From: Brevibacterium epidermidis NBRC 14811
GTDB taxonomy: Bacteria; Actinomycetota; Actinomycetes; Actinomycetales; Brevibacteriaceae
Assembly: GCF_001570805.1 (NCBI RefSeq)
Contig: NZ_BCSJ01000003.1
Span: 248,001 to 312,000 of the forward strand
Direction of reading: 5' to 3'
DNA length: 64,000 nucleotides
Part shown: positions 20,070 through 29,164 of the stretch, in pieces
How positions within the stretch are numbered: position 1 is the stretch's first letter
How the letters are laid out: each line of letters opens with the position of its first letter
Notes under the pieces: model-generated
Databases searched by the model: none
Told to the model about the DNA's origin: nothing
Seen by the model: the letters and a program-made list of their open reading frames with translations, nothing else
Made by a program: the position numbers and the translations under genes

Positions 20070-21023
20070 ATGGACTGGATGGACAAGCTGCTCTACCCGC
20101 TGCAGTGGGTAGTTGCTTGGATCCTCGCGATCTTTCATGAGATCTTTACCGCAATCGGTCTCCAAGCCGACAGCGGTTGGACCTGGGTGCTCTCGATCGC
20201 CGGACTGACCGTGGTCATCCGTGCTCTCCTCATCCCTCTCTTCGTCTACCAGATCAAGTCGCAGCGCAAGATGCAGCTGCTGCAGCCGGAGATCCAGCGT
20301 CTGCAGGCGAAGTACAAAGGCAAGAAGGATCAGTACTCGCGTCAGGCCATGGCCGAAGAGCAGATGGCGCTGTTCCGCGACAACAAGACGAGCCCGTGGG
20401 CATCGTGTCTGCCGCTGCTCGTGCAGATGCCCATCTTCTTCTCGCTCTTCCGCGTCATCCACAATATGCCGAAGGTCGCCTCCGGTGACGTCGGAGCCAT
20501 CGGCGGTTTCACGCAGCAGCTGGCGATTCAGGCCGAGCAGTCCTCGATCTTCGGCATTCACCTGTCCGAGACATTCACAAGCCCGGGCTTCGGGGTCAAG
20601 CTCCTGACCGGTGTGCTCATCGTCATCATGGCCGCCACCATGTTCATCACGCAGAAGCAGATGATGGCGAAGAACATGTCGGAGTCGGCAATGGCCAACC
20701 CGATGATGCAGTCGCAGAAGATGCTGCTCTACGTTATGCCTCTCGTCTTCGGCATCGGCGGAATCTACTTCCCGCTCGGTGTCCTCATCTACTGGCTGGT
20801 CTCGAACACTTGGACGATGGCCCAGCAGCACATGGTCATCCGCAATATGCCCGCTCCCGGCTCGAAGGCCGAAAAGGAGATGCTTGAGCGCAAGGCTCGC
20901 AAGGGCAAGACTGTGAAGCAGGATGAGCTCAAGGGATCGACTGTCACCGAGGAGGCCCCGAAGAAGAGCGGCCAGCGGCAGCAGCCTGTGAGCAAGAACC
21001 GTAAGAAGAACAAGAAGCGCTGA
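20070..21023 (+). CDS. yidC: Membrane protein insertase YidC/Oxa1
   Basis: A 317-residue insertase of the short Gram-positive type. After the first membrane segment comes IRALLIPLFVYQIKSQRKMQ, with the conserved positively charged groove residue (Arg in TM2 region), then the cytoplasmic coiled-coil hairpin (LQPEIQRLQAKYKGK). Later membrane segments include LPLLVQMPIFFSLFRVI and YVMPLVFGIGGIYFPLGVL. The C-terminal 60 residues are Lys-rich and probably bind ribosomes. It is preceded by CGAGGAGAACTGA, a good ribosome site, and followed 8 nt later by the jag-like gene. Confidence 0.98.
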   Translation: MDWMDKLLYPLQWVVAWILAIFHEIFTAIGLQADSGWTWVLSIAGLTVVIRALLIPLFVYQIKSQRKMQLLQPEIQRLQAKYKGKKDQYSRQAMAEEQMALFRDNKTSPWASCLPLLVQMPIFFSLFRVIHNMPKVASGDVGAIGGFTQQLAIQAEQSSIFGIHLSETFTSPGFGVKLLTGVLIVIMAATMFITQKQMMAKNMSESAMANPMMQSQKMLLYVMPLVFGIGGIYFPLGVLIYWLVSNTWTMAQQHMVIRNMPAPGSKAEKEMLERKARKGKTVKQDELKGSTVTEEAPKKSGQRQQPVSKNRKKNKKR

Positions 21024-21031
21024 GGACAGAC

Positions 21032-21577
21032 ATGACCGAAGAGAAGATCGACGAGACCTCCGAGCAGACTCCGGAAGACACCTCGACGAAGCCGAGCCGT
21101 GCCGAACTCCTCGAAGAAGAGGGCGAGATCGCCGCAGATTACCTCGAAGAGCTGATGGATCTGGCGGACATCGATGGCGATATCGATATCGATGTCGCCG
21201 ACGGTCGGGCACAGCTGTCCATCGTCTGCGAAGACGACGATGACTCGAACCTGGGCACCTTGGTCGGCCGCGAAGGGCGCACCCTCGGTGCGCTCCAGGA
21301 GCTGAGCCGTCTGGCAGTGCAGACGCAGACAGGTCAGCGGTCCTGGCTGATGCTCGATATCGACGGCTTCCGCAACAGCCGCCGCGAAGAGCTGATCAAG
21401 AAGGCCAAGCGCGCGATCGACGAGGTCAAGGACGGCGGCGACGAGTTCGCGTTCAAGCCGATGAACAGCTTCGAGCGCAAGATCATCCATGACCAGGCGG
21501 CCCGCGCCGGTCTGGTCTCGGAGTCCGAGGGCGAAGGCGACGGTCGTCATGTCGTCATCCGGCTCGCCGATGACTGA
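21032..21577 (+). CDS. jag: Jag-like KH/R3H RNA-binding protein
   Basis: The 181-residue protein has an acidic N-terminus (residues 1-40), a KH-like domain with GTLVGREGRTLGALQELSR (the GxxG-type loop), and a C-terminal R3H domain (FERKIIHDQAARAGLVSESEGEG). Jag/KhpB proteins bind RNA and affect cell shape and division in Gram-positives. The N-terminal Jag-N domain is absent, as is common in actinobacteria. It lies between yidC (8-nt gap) and rsmG (8-nt overlap). Confidence 0.93.
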   Translation: MTEEKIDETSEQTPEDTSTKPSRAELLEEEGEIAADYLEELMDLADIDGDIDIDVADGRAQLSIVCEDDDDSNLGTLVGREGRTLGALQELSRLAVQTQTGQRSWLMLDIDGFRNSRREELIKKAKRAIDEVKDGGDEFAFKPMNSFERKIIHDQAARAGLVSESEGEGDGRHVVIRLADD

Positions 21578-22250
21578 TCAGCCCGAGAACGACATCGAGT
21601 TCTCGAACGAACCGACGCCAGCGGAGATCGAAACGCCTCCGGCCGGCACCGAAGAGTACTTCGGTGCGGCTTTTCCTGCCGCGCAGCGGTATGCCGAGCA
21701 CCTGGCCACGACCGGAATCGAGTGGGGCCTCATCGGTCCGCGCGAGGTCGATCGTCTGTGGACCCGGCATATCCTCAACTGCGCCGTGGTCGCCGAGTAC
21801 ATCGGTGAGAACGATGTCGTCGGCGATGTCGGCAGCGGAGCCGGACTGCCGGGAATTCCGATCGCACTGTTGCGCCCCGAGGTGAAGATCGTTCTCATCG
21901 AACCGATGGAACGTCGTGTCGAATGGCTGAACATGGTCGTCGATGACCTGGGACTGAAGAACGTGCGCATCGTCCGTGCACGGGTCGAGGAACTCGTTGA
22001 CGAGGAGATGTTCACGGTCGTGACCGCACGCGCGGTGAAGGCGATGACGACTCTCATCGAATGGACTCGCGAGGTCATCAGCCCCGGAGGACGGATCCTG
22101 GCTCTCAAGGGCGCCTCGGTCGAAGGTGAGTTGGTCAAGGCGAAGAAGCTGATCAAGCGGTATCGCCTGTCCCAGCCTCAGATCCATATCGTCGATGGCG
22201 GCGGCATCCTCGAGGTCCCGAGTCGTGTCGTCGAGATCGTCAAGAAATAG
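21570..22250 (+). CDS. rsmG: 16S rRNA (guanine-N7) methyltransferase RsmG
   Basis: RsmG (GidB) methylates G527 of 16S rRNA using S-adenosylmethionine. From ATG 21570, which overlaps the jag stop by 8 nt, the product has 226 residues; longer frames run into jag and are shadow sequence. Motifs include GPREVDRLWTRHILNCAVV and the SAM loop VGDVGSGAGLPGIPIALL. VTARAVKAMTTLIEW and GGRILALKGAS follow. An N-terminal extension of about 25 acidic residues precedes the fold. Confidence 0.97.
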   Translation: MTDQPENDIEFSNEPTPAEIETPPAGTEEYFGAAFPAAQRYAEHLATTGIEWGLIGPREVDRLWTRHILNCAVVAEYIGENDVVGDVGSGAGLPGIPIALLRPEVKIVLIEPMERRVEWLNMVVDDLGLKNVRIVRARVEELVDEEMFTVVTARAVKAMTTLIEWTREVISPGGRILALKGASVEGELVKAKKLIKRYRLSQPQIHIVDGGGILEVPSRVVEIVKK

Positions 22251-22317
22251 TACGAAGTAGAGTTGGTCTAGGCTGGATCAGAGCCTTGTGAAACCGATGG
22301 ATGATGGAGTGCGCCCT

Positions 22318-23214
22318 ATGCCGATCATGGATGAGTCGTCTCCCATTGGTGCCGCGATTGCACGGGATAGCCGGCGTGCGGATCGACTGTCGCAGACAAC
22401 CTTTCCACGGCCGGACTCGACCCGTATCTTCACGATCGCGAACCAGAAGGGTGGCGTCGGAAAGACCACGACGGCGGTGAATATCGCAGCGGCCCTGGCC
22501 AACCAGGGACTGAACGTCCTGCTCATCGACATCGATCCGCAGGGCAATGCGAGCACCGCCCTGGGCATCGACCACTATTCCGAAGTCACGAGCATCTACG
22601 ACGTCCTCATCGACGATGTGCCGATGCGTGAGGCTGTGGCACAGTGCCCTGACTTCGAAACTCTCAAGTGCGTGCCGGCTACGATCGACCTCGCCGGTGC
22701 GGAGATCGAACTCGTATCCCTTGTTGCTCGTGAACAGCGACTGCAGCGTGCCTTGGGCATCTATCTCAAGGAAGAGGAAGCGGCTGGAGACCGCGTCGAC
22801 TACATCATCATCGACTGCCCGCCCAGTCTCGGCCTCCTGACAGTGAACGCCTTCGTGGCCGCTCGCGAAGTCCTCATCCCGATCCAGTGCGAATACTATG
22901 CGCTCGAAGGTCTCAGCCAGCTGCTGAAGAACATCCAGCTCATCCAGAAGCACCTCAATCCCGAATTGGCGATCACGACTATTCTGCTCACGATGTATGA
23001 CGGACGGACGAACCTCAGTGCTCAGGTCGCAGAAGATGTGCGCACTCATTTCCCGGAGCAGGTGCTCGGTACGGCTATTCCGCGTTCTGTGAGGATTTCG
23101 GAAGCACCGAGTTATGGCCAGACCGTGATCTCATATGACCCACATTCCAGCGGCGCCCTGTCGTATCGGGAAGCTGCTGAAGAAATTGCGAATCGAGGAG
23201 TAAGTCGTGGTTGA
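22318..23214 (+). CDS. parA: Chromosome partitioning ATPase ParA
   Basis: A deviant-Walker ATPase that moves ParB-parS complexes over the nucleoid. P-loop: [20 protein letters not shown] with the signature first Lys; Walker B region [20 protein letters not shown]; further motif [15 protein letters not shown] 22318 (298 residues) is chosen since GGAG lies 8 nt upstream; GTG 22288 would add ten residues with weaker support. The N-terminal 40 residues are basic, as in actinobacterial ParA (Soj). Its stop overlaps the parB start by 8 nt, implying coupled expression. Confidence 0.97.
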   Translation: MPIMDESSPIGAAIARDSRRADRLSQTTFPRPDSTRIFTIANQKGGVGKTTTAVNIAAALANQGLNVLLIDIDPQGNASTALGIDHYSEVTSIYDVLIDDVPMREAVAQCPDFETLKCVPATIDLAGAEIELVSLVAREQRLQRALGIYLKEEEAAGDRVDYIIIDCPPSLGLLTVNAFVAAREVLIPIQCEYYALEGLSQLLKNIQLIQKHLNPELAITTILLTMYDGRTNLSAQVAEDVRTHFPEQVLGTAIPRSVRISEAPSYGQTVISYDPHSSGALSYREAAEEIANRGVSRG

Positions 23215-25174
23215 ACGCAAAAAGAGGGGCTTGGGACGCGGTCTCGGAGCACTGATCCCCGACGCGAACTCCAATGACCGTCCGGTCGATGTCTTCTTCT
23301 CCGGCGGGAGCACGGAAGACGGCAAGCGCGACGGCGAGACGAAGACGTCACGGACTGCGCGCACCGACCCAGCTGCCTCTATGCAGTCTTCTCGGCGACG
23401 CAAGCCGAAGGCAACAGGAACAACGCGTTCGACGAGCACAGCAACCGAGACCGGCACTGATACGAAGGCATCTGCTTCGAAGACATCCTCCTCGAAGTCA
23501 ACGGCTGCCAAGTCGGGTACGGCCAAGGCCGGATCTTCCGCAACCACACAATCGAAGTCGATCGGCACGAAGGCCGCTCCATCGAAGTCGACGGGAACGA
23601 AGTCGGCAACGACTAAATCCTCATCTGCTAAGACAACTGCGTCCAAGCCCGCCGGCACGAAGTCGAATGCTTCCAAAACGCCAAGTTCGAATTCGTCGAC
23701 CTCCAAGACCACGAACGCGAAGACTTCCACGGCCAAGACACCGGAGACTAAGACCTCCGTCTCTACGGCTAAACCATCCACGGCTAAGTCGAGTACCTCG
23801 AAGACTGACGGGGGCAACGCTTCCAAGCCGGCCTCTGCCGCCAAATCCACCCCACCGAAGGCGAAGGCTGGGTCATCTACCGCATCGACTGCTGAGAGCA
23901 CGGAGAAGGCCTCTGCAGCGGCGAAAACCAGTACACGGAGCACATCCTCCTCTGTTCCAGCTTCAGACTCGGCAATCAACGCCAGTGAAGCTGAATCGCT
24001 CGAGTCGAATGAGGCTGTCGCGTCGGCGCCTTCGGTTGAGGATGATGTTCGTGAAACTCATCCAGGTGTGTATACGTCTTCCGGTCGTGACCAGGACGAC
24101 GTTGAGTCGGATGAAAAGTCGACCCCCGAGCACCCTGACGACCAAGATCGGAATACTACGGCCGTAGTTGCTGATGATGCGGATGCCGCCGAAGACGAAA
24201 TTCGGTCGTCAGCAGCATCGGTGCCGGAGTCGTCGTCTGTGGTTGCCGATTTCAGTGAGGACGGAACTACTTCCTCCTCAATGGAAGAACCCAGCGAGTC
24301 TGACACGTCAGAGGATGACGAAGATAGCGATAGCGGCGAAATTGACGGCGTCGAGTCGATTCCGGATACGGAGTTCGGTGAGATTGACGTCGATCTTATT
24401 GATGCGAACCCAAGGCAGCCTCGTACCGTCTTTGATGAGGATCTGTTGGCCGAGCTCGTCCACAGCATTCGCGAGATCGGTGTCCTTCAGCCTGTCGTCG
24501 TCAGGCAGAAGCCGAGCGACCATTCCCGCTTCGAGCTCATCATGGGTGAGCGTCGCCTTCGCGCCACGAAGGACGCTGGGCTGTCGACGATTCCGGCAAT
24601 CATCCGGTACGTCGAAGATACAGACCTTCTACGGGACGCTCTTCTGGAGAACCTGCACCGTGCAGAACTCAATCCTCTCGAAGAAGCTGCCGCCTATGGT
24701 CAGCTGCTCGAGGACTTCGGATGCACGCAGGAAGAACTCTCCGAGCGCATCGGACGTTCTCGCCCTCAGATTTCCAACACACTGCGTCTTCTACGCCTGC
24801 CTCCTTTGGTGCAGCGTCGTGTGGCCGCCGGCGTTATTTCGGCCGGCCACGCTCGAGCTATTCTGGGTCTGCGCGATCCAGAACATATGGAAGTGCTGGC
24901 TCAGCGCATTGTTGCCGAAGGACTTTCCGTCAGGGCTTCCGAGGAGGCAGTTGTGCTGCTGAACCGCGGAGACTCGATCAATGTTTCACGTGCAACAACG
25001 AAGGTGGCTCCAGAGTTCCTTGCCGTTGCGGAACGTCTGGGTGATCGCCTGGACACCAAAGTGAACATTTCCGTTGGTAAACGAAAGGGCAAACTGAGCG
25101 TCGAGTTCGCCAACCAAGAAGACCTTGATCGTATTCTCGGTCTCCTGGGGATCTCAAATGAGGAATCACTCTGA
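23207..25174 (+). CDS. parB: Chromosome partitioning protein ParB with long low-complexity insertion (655 aa)
   Basis: ParB is a CTP-dependent clamp that loads at parS. The start [14 protein letters not shown] (residues 4-17) is the ParA-interacting peptide. From about residue 388 the ParB core begins ([15 protein letters not shown]), with the CTP-binding motif GERRLRA near 448, [17 protein letters not shown], the helix-turn-helix [19 protein letters not shown], and a C-terminal dimerisation domain ending at 655. Between them lie about 350 residues of low complexity: a Lys/Ser/Thr/Ala-rich basic half (about 40-245), then an Asp/Glu/Ser-rich acidic half (about 265-385). Usual ParB is 300-380 residues. 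Codon use in this part is less GC-biased than in parA. The frame is intact throughout. Confidence 0.97.
   Translation: MVERKKRGLGRGLGALIPDANSNDRPVDVFFSGGSTEDGKRDGETKTSRTARTDPAASMQSSRRRKPKATGTTRSTSTATETGTDTKASASKTSSSKSTAAKSGTAKAGSSATTQSKSIGTKAAPSKSTGTKSATTKSSSAKTTASKPAGTKSNASKTPSSNSSTSKTTNAKTSTAKTPETKTSVSTAKPSTAKSSTSKTDGGNASKPASAAKSTPPKAKAGSSTASTAESTEKASAAAKTSTRSTSSSVPASDSAINASEAESLESNEAVASAPSVEDDVRETHPGVYTSSGRDQDDVESDEKSTPEHPDDQDRNTTAVVADDADAAEDEIRSSAASVPESSSVVADFSEDGTTSSSMEEPSESDTSEDDEDSDSGEIDGVESIPDTEFGEIDVDLIDANPRQPRTVFDEDLLAELVHSIREIGVLQPVVVRQKPSDHSRFELIMGERRLRATKDAGLSTIPAIIRYVEDTDLLRDALLENLHRAELNPLEEAAAYGQLLEDFGCTQEELSERIGRSRPQISNTLRLLRLPPLVQRRVAAGVISAGHARAILGLRDPEHMEVLAQRIVAEGLSVRASEEAVVLLNRGDSINVSRATTKVAPEFLAVAERLGDRLDTKVNISVGKRKGKLSVEFANQEDLDRILGLLGISNEESL
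24982..24997. promoter_or_regulatory. parS-like site inside parB (one mismatch)
   Basis: TGTTTCACGTGCAACA differs at one base from the perfect palindrome TGTTTCACGTGAAACA. It lies in the parB coding sequence, where it encodes part of NVSRATT. Confidence 0.65.
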
Positions 25175-25198
25175 TCTGAGAACAATCAAACGATATGG

Positions 25199-25222
25199 CC
25201 TCCGCGGTAGCTATCGCGGAGG
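25199..25222 (+). terminator. Hairpin after parB
   Basis: CCTCCGCG and CGCGGAGG form an 8-bp stem with an 8-nt loop 24 nt past the parB stop, followed by TTATATCT. It is the probable end of the parAB transcript. Confidence 0.65.
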
Positions 25223-25664
25223 TTATATCTCTATCTACTTGAGATCAATGTGCCACTTGAGCGTTTCGGACGACTTGGCCTCCTACGAGCTGAGCCATTT
25301 AGACGGATTTTGCCGAGCGGATACGACCTTTGGCCGTTGACATTCCGCGAATGTTCAACGTGAAACAATGATGGTGGAGCCTGCGATAGGCAATTGTGTG
25401 AAGTCTGGCGCCATACTCTTCTGTGCCGTGTGTGTCTGCGATATTGCTCCGTAGCTATTGTGTCTAATCGTCACGGTCGCCGTTCAGTGAACACCTTGTC
25501 GCACGTTGTCACCAGACGGTTCTTGTCTGCTGCTGACGTAACCTATCATTAGTTTGTGCGGACATCTCCGGTTATGTGTACAAGGATGACCGCACCTCCA
25601 CTCGTCCGGCATTGGTTGGTGGCATGAGCGATGGAGTGCCATCTCAGCACTATCGAGCGACCTT

Positions 25665-25680
25665 GATTTCACGTGAAACG
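25665..25680. promoter_or_regulatory. parS site 1
   Basis: Core TTTCACGTGAAA is intact (25667-25678); three outer positions of the 16-mer differ from consensus. Confidence 0.75.
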
Positions 25681-26230
25681 TTCGTCTATAAGACGATCAC
25701 GGGGATTCGCAGCCGCACGCGATGCAGTGGCGACTCGAAATTGCCCCGTTGGTATTGAAACGACCAGGCAGCGGCGCATTATTCGTTGCTGCAAAGGGTG
25801 ATTCGAAGGTTTTAGCGCGTGCATTTTGTAACAGGTGCAAGAAGTCGCTTAGGTATAGTGACACCATGCGTGACGCTCGGACATCTCATGCTTCACATGA
25901 AACCTCGCTCTTCCGCGCAATTGGTCTCAATAGTTCTCGCTCGCCAACACCTGGAGCCTGGGCTCGTTCGGTTGGTGGTCTGTGACACTGGTCCGCTCTT
26001 GGATGCGCCGAGTCATTCAGGCGTTGAAAGGTCCTATTTGAGCTGACGTTGCCGGGTATATGTGATCGACTGGCGGAGTATTGCTGGAGGTTGTTTAGCC
26101 ACCAATGGGTTCGTTGGTGAGTTGGTGCGGACTCAGCGAGCGCAACGATCATAATGGAAAGGATAATTTTGCCGTTATGACGCTTCGTAGCTTCAATACT
26201 TCCTATGGAGGAAGAAGGAACGGTCGTTCG

Positions 26231-26246
26231 CGTTTCACGTGAAACA
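26231..26246. promoter_or_regulatory. parS site 2
   Basis: CGTTTCACGTGAAACA: one mismatch, at the first base of the 16-mer consensus. Confidence 0.92.
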
Positions 26247-26488
26247 TGACTGGTATGAGTTGTCGTCCATAGCATGGGAGGCACGTTTGTACCCGGACTT
26301 GGATATGGCTATTACTGCAGCATTGAAGTTCGCTCAGTTACGAACCGTATCCACGCTTCCGTATTGGGCCCATGTCTATCCAAAAGCGCATGTTGGCGAA
26401 TAGATTTGATCGCGCTAATGCGATCCCAAGAGCCGGTGGATCCGTCGAAAATCGGTGTCTATAGACTCTAAGGACTCATAATTCAGAT

Positions 26489-26504
26489 TGTTTCACGTGA
26501 AACT
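26489..26504. promoter_or_regulatory. parS site 3
   Basis: TGTTTCACGTGAAACT: one mismatch, at the last base. Confidence 0.92.
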
Positions 26505-26754
26505 GTGGTCCGCAGCACTAACCAGATTGATGGGTCGGTCTATTGGGCCCATTGAACTAAGCCTATCTAGTTCCATTTGCTCTCCGTCGGCTGTCGGATT
26601 GCTGACTGTCTATTGCGTAGACTTGATCGCGCGGTATCTAGGCCGTTTGTGTTCAATCCAGCTATCTCGTTTGAGTAGCGACAGAGATAGATGCTTCGGA
26701 GAAGGCAGTCACCTCCTTTGGGTCGGTTGACGAAACATTCGTACTCTCAGAAGG

Positions 26755-26770
26755 AGTTTCACGTGAAACG
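26755..26770. promoter_or_regulatory. parS site 4
   Basis: AGTTTCACGTGAAACG: only the two outermost bases differ from consensus. Confidence 0.88.
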
Positions 26771-26947
26771 TTTGCTGACGGCTGAGGCACTGCATTTGAA
26801 GCTGAGTTGCCGGCATCGGGCTGACTTCCGTTATGAACAGGAAGTCTGCACCTGACCCATGTCGGTACTGTGCTTTTGGCGTTTGGAACCCCGATATAGG
26901 TCATAGTTTGATACTAATGACTGTTTTTACCGGGCCCAGATTTTGCG

Positions 26948-26963
26948 TGTTTCACGTGGAACA
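26948..26963. promoter_or_regulatory. parS site 5
   Basis: TGTTTCACGTGGAACA. Read on the minus strand it is TGTTCCACGTGAAACA, which fits the established consensus TGTTNCACGTGAAACA exactly. Confidence 0.95.
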
Positions 26964-27253
26964 TTAAGTGGTTGCGGTGATGGTCGACGTCCAGCATCGC
27001 AGCGCCAAACGCTATTGCAACAGATTTTAGAGCCATGCACCATTCTGAATGTGCCTCTTTGTCGCCTGTACATCGCGATGAGTCCGCATGGCACGGCCGC
27101 CCATACTCGAACGCATTCCCCTGCCCATTTTCCCTATTTGCCCTTTCCATCGAGGTCGGGAGTGGTTCCCGCGACGAGTTCCGTGTCCGGTCAAGCGGTT
27201 TGTGGGGATTGAACTTCACGCGAATGTCGGATGGAAGAATGGGCGATCGATGG

Positions 27254-27269
27254 TGTTTCACGTGAAACG
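27254..27269. promoter_or_regulatory. parS site 6
   Basis: TGTTTCACGTGAAACG: one mismatch, at the last base. Confidence 0.92.
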
Positions 27270-27494
27270 GACGGACCCGGTCGTGCCCGAGTACTCTGTC
27301 CGCGATATTCGGATGTGTCGCAGGTATTGTCAGTTCCGCGGCGATGGTGGTGCCTGTCTGCCGCTACTCGGATTCTGAATTCCTTTGAACCCACTGGATG
27401 CACCGAGAAAGGTGACGGTGCTATGCGGTACCGCGTGCTATTAGTGAATTTGGCCGCGGTCTCTTCGTCCCCTGGCAGCGGTCGCACTATCAAC

Positions 27495-27510
27495 GGTTTC
27501 ACGTGAAACA
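27495..27510. promoter_or_regulatory. parS site 7
   Basis: GGTTTCACGTGAAACA: one mismatch, at the first base. Confidence 0.92.
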
Positions 27511-27594
27511 TTACTGGTTACGGATTCGGTTGCCCGAAAAGTGGTTCTTGTGGCTCTTCCGTTGGGTCAAATAGTTGGTTGTTCATCGGTGTGC

Positions 27595-27610
27595 TGTTTC
27601 ACGTGAAACG
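27595..27610. promoter_or_regulatory. parS site 8
   Basis: TGTTTCACGTGAAACG: one mismatch, at the last base; only 100 bp from site 7. Confidence 0.92.
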
Positions 27611-27866
27611 GGCGAGTCACTGATTCACGGATCCATATTCCTATAGTTTGGTTCGCGGTATGGTTGGTCCCTTCTACGACAGTTCGTTGTGCCGTGGTTA
27701 CGCCAATGTACCTTCGATGGCGACCATGAACCCGTCTCTAGTCATGAAGCCTTATGCAATCATCTAGTTGCGATGCGACTGTGTTGATGGATTTCCAGGT
27801 ATCGGTCGACAATCAGGGAAAGAGACCAGTGGTGCAGTGGAGCCATTTCAAGTTGGGATAAGTGAA

Positions 27867-27896
27867 GCGCCGCGCTCCGATGAGGGAGCACGGCGC
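27867..27896 (-). terminator. Hairpin after the CwlM-like gene
   Basis: GCGCCG-c-GCTCC pairs with GGAGC-a-CGGCGC (one internal mismatch), 27 nt past the stop of the CwlM-like gene on the minus strand. No long U-run. Confidence 0.6.
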
Positions 27897-27923
27897 CTGA
27901 TAGGGCGGTGGGATCGGCTAGGG

Positions 27924-29060
27924 CTAGCTCAGCGCTTTGATGGCGTCGAGACTGAGTGTGCCGGTCTGAGGATCCTTATCTTCGACGATGTAGAGCCGCT
28001 GCAGTGCAGCAGCAATTCCGTCTGCAATAGCGTCTCGGACGTGCGGATCCTGGAGGCTCTCAAGATCTTCTTGATTGGTGAGGTAACCGCTGACGACATG
28101 GACTTTCGGAGTCCTGAGCCGCTTCAACGACGACCATGTACGAGCGTGGGTCCGGCAATCCAGCATTCCGGTGCGTGCGACCACTTCCCCTTGGATGAGC
28201 TCCGCCAGCTTCTGTCCAGTGGGCGAATTGAGATCTGACTGACGCTCGTGGCCGAAGAAGAAAGTAGCGACGCCGTTGGCATCTTTGGACTTGCTCACGT
28301 CTGCAGTCACAGTGATGACCGCCGATGCGCCAAGAGTATCTGCTCGATTGACTTCGACGGCGTCTCCTTCCAGAAGGAGTGCACCGGCCCCGATAGCCTC
28401 CAGCCGACCAACAAGGCGACTTGCTATATCCAAAGTGATCTGACGTTCGAGCGCGGACTGCTCATCCGTCATCGGTAGATTCTGGAAATCTACAACTGTA
28501 GTTGCCGCCTCGATGACAAAGGTCCGCCCGACGAGTGATGTGCCCGAAGCTGCAACGCGTGCGCGCTCCTGAAGGGCGAAGAGGTTGCCGGTGTCCTGGT
28601 TGCGGTTGATGGCATCGAGTCCACGTAGAGTCTGAGGACCGGTCACCCCATCGACCTTCGTGCCTAGGCTCATCTGCAGTTCCCTGACGGCTGTCTCGGT
28701 CAGGGCTGCGTATTCAGAGTCGATTCGTCCCGGATAGAAGCCCAATCCCGCGAGCTTGGTCTGGAGGTTGACTACATCATCGCCTGTAAGCAACCTGACA
28801 GGGTCGAATCGTAGCACACGGTCACCGAGCTGGTATCGAGCCTGTTCGAGCTCTGAAAACGTCTCAGGGCCCAAAACACCGTCGCAGAGGATCCCCCGAT
28901 CCTGCTGGAACTGCCTGACACCGAGCTCAAAGGCTCGATCGAAATCCGCGGTCTCGGTATCACCGACATTGAGACCCAGGCGGGCCATCTGAGCTTTGAT
29001 ATTCGGCAGCATCTCGGAAATGTCGCCGCGCGTATAGCGCGGTAAGTTCGTGTTCGTCAA
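27924..29060 (-). CDS. CwlM-like protein: two PG-binding repeats plus degenerate amidase_3 domain
   Basis: The 378-residue protein has two peptidoglycan-binding-1 repeats (about residues 10-75, FQQDRGILCDGVLGPET; and 88-150, LQTKLAGLGFYPGRID...VDGVTGPQT) and a C-terminal amidase_3-like domain. In true amidases zinc is held by the His of a DPGHGG motif, a Glu, and the His of SIHAN. Here these read VIEAATT, an altered loop, and TVTADVS, and the late catalytic Glu region reads VHVVSGYLTN. No zinc ligand appears to remain. There is no signal peptide. In mycobacteria CwlM is a cytoplasmic regulator of MurA rather than a hydrolase, and its gene sits by trx and par genes as here. A TTG start at 29060 is assumed; no good ribosome site is seen. 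Confidence 0.85.
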   Translation of the reverse strand: MTNTNLPRYTRGDISEMLPNIKAQMARLGLNVGDTETADFDRAFELGVRQFQQDRGILCDGVLGPETFSELEQARYQLGDRVLRFDPVRLLTGDDVVNLQTKLAGLGFYPGRIDSEYAALTETAVRELQMSLGTKVDGVTGPQTLRGLDAINRNQDTGNLFALQERARVAASGTSLVGRTFVIEAATTVVDFQNLPMTDEQSALERQITLDIASRLVGRLEAIGAGALLLEGDAVEVNRADTLGASAVITVTADVSKSKDANGVATFFFGHERQSDLNSPTGQKLAELIQGEVVARTGMLDCRTHARTWSSLKRLRTPKVHVVSGYLTNQEDLESLQDPHVRDAIADGIAAALQRLYIVEDKDPQTGTLSLDAIKALS

Positions 29061-29121
29061 TGCGGTGCCAATCTTCGATGATGCGGTTCGAGGGTCAGTA
29101 ATGGGTGGCGCCCAGAAATGC

Positions 29122-29157
29122 CTAAGGCGCCTGTTGATATTACAACAGGCGCCTTAG
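29122..29157 (-). terminator. Terminator-like hairpin after trxA
   Basis: A perfect 15-bp stem (29122-29136 with 29143-29157) has a 6-nt loop and begins 8 nt past the trxA stop. No U-run follows on either strand, but the stem is very stable. Confidence 0.75.
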
Positions 29158-29164
29158 AACTTGA

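Larger units (their letters stand above)
25175..27866. other. Gene-free centromere-like region carrying the parS array
   Basis: About 2.7 kb without a credible gene on either strand: frames are short, overlapping and lack ribosome sites. Base composition is visibly lower in GC than in the flanking genes (for example 25 of 60 bases at 26461-26520). Eight strong parS sites lie between 25665 and 27610, with degenerate ones at 25352-25367 (two mismatches) and 25889-25904 (three mismatches). Spacing between strong sites is 100-570 bp. A 12-bp direct repeat TATTGGGCCCAT occurs at 26362-26373 and 26541-26552. The region follows parB and probably seeds ParB loading and SMC recruitment. Confidence 0.85.

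Noticed and set aside
25886..26284. A 132-codon minus-strand frame within the parS region
   Set aside because: No ribosome site, no recognisable domain, His/Thr/Ser-rich composition, and it spans a parS site; treated as chance.
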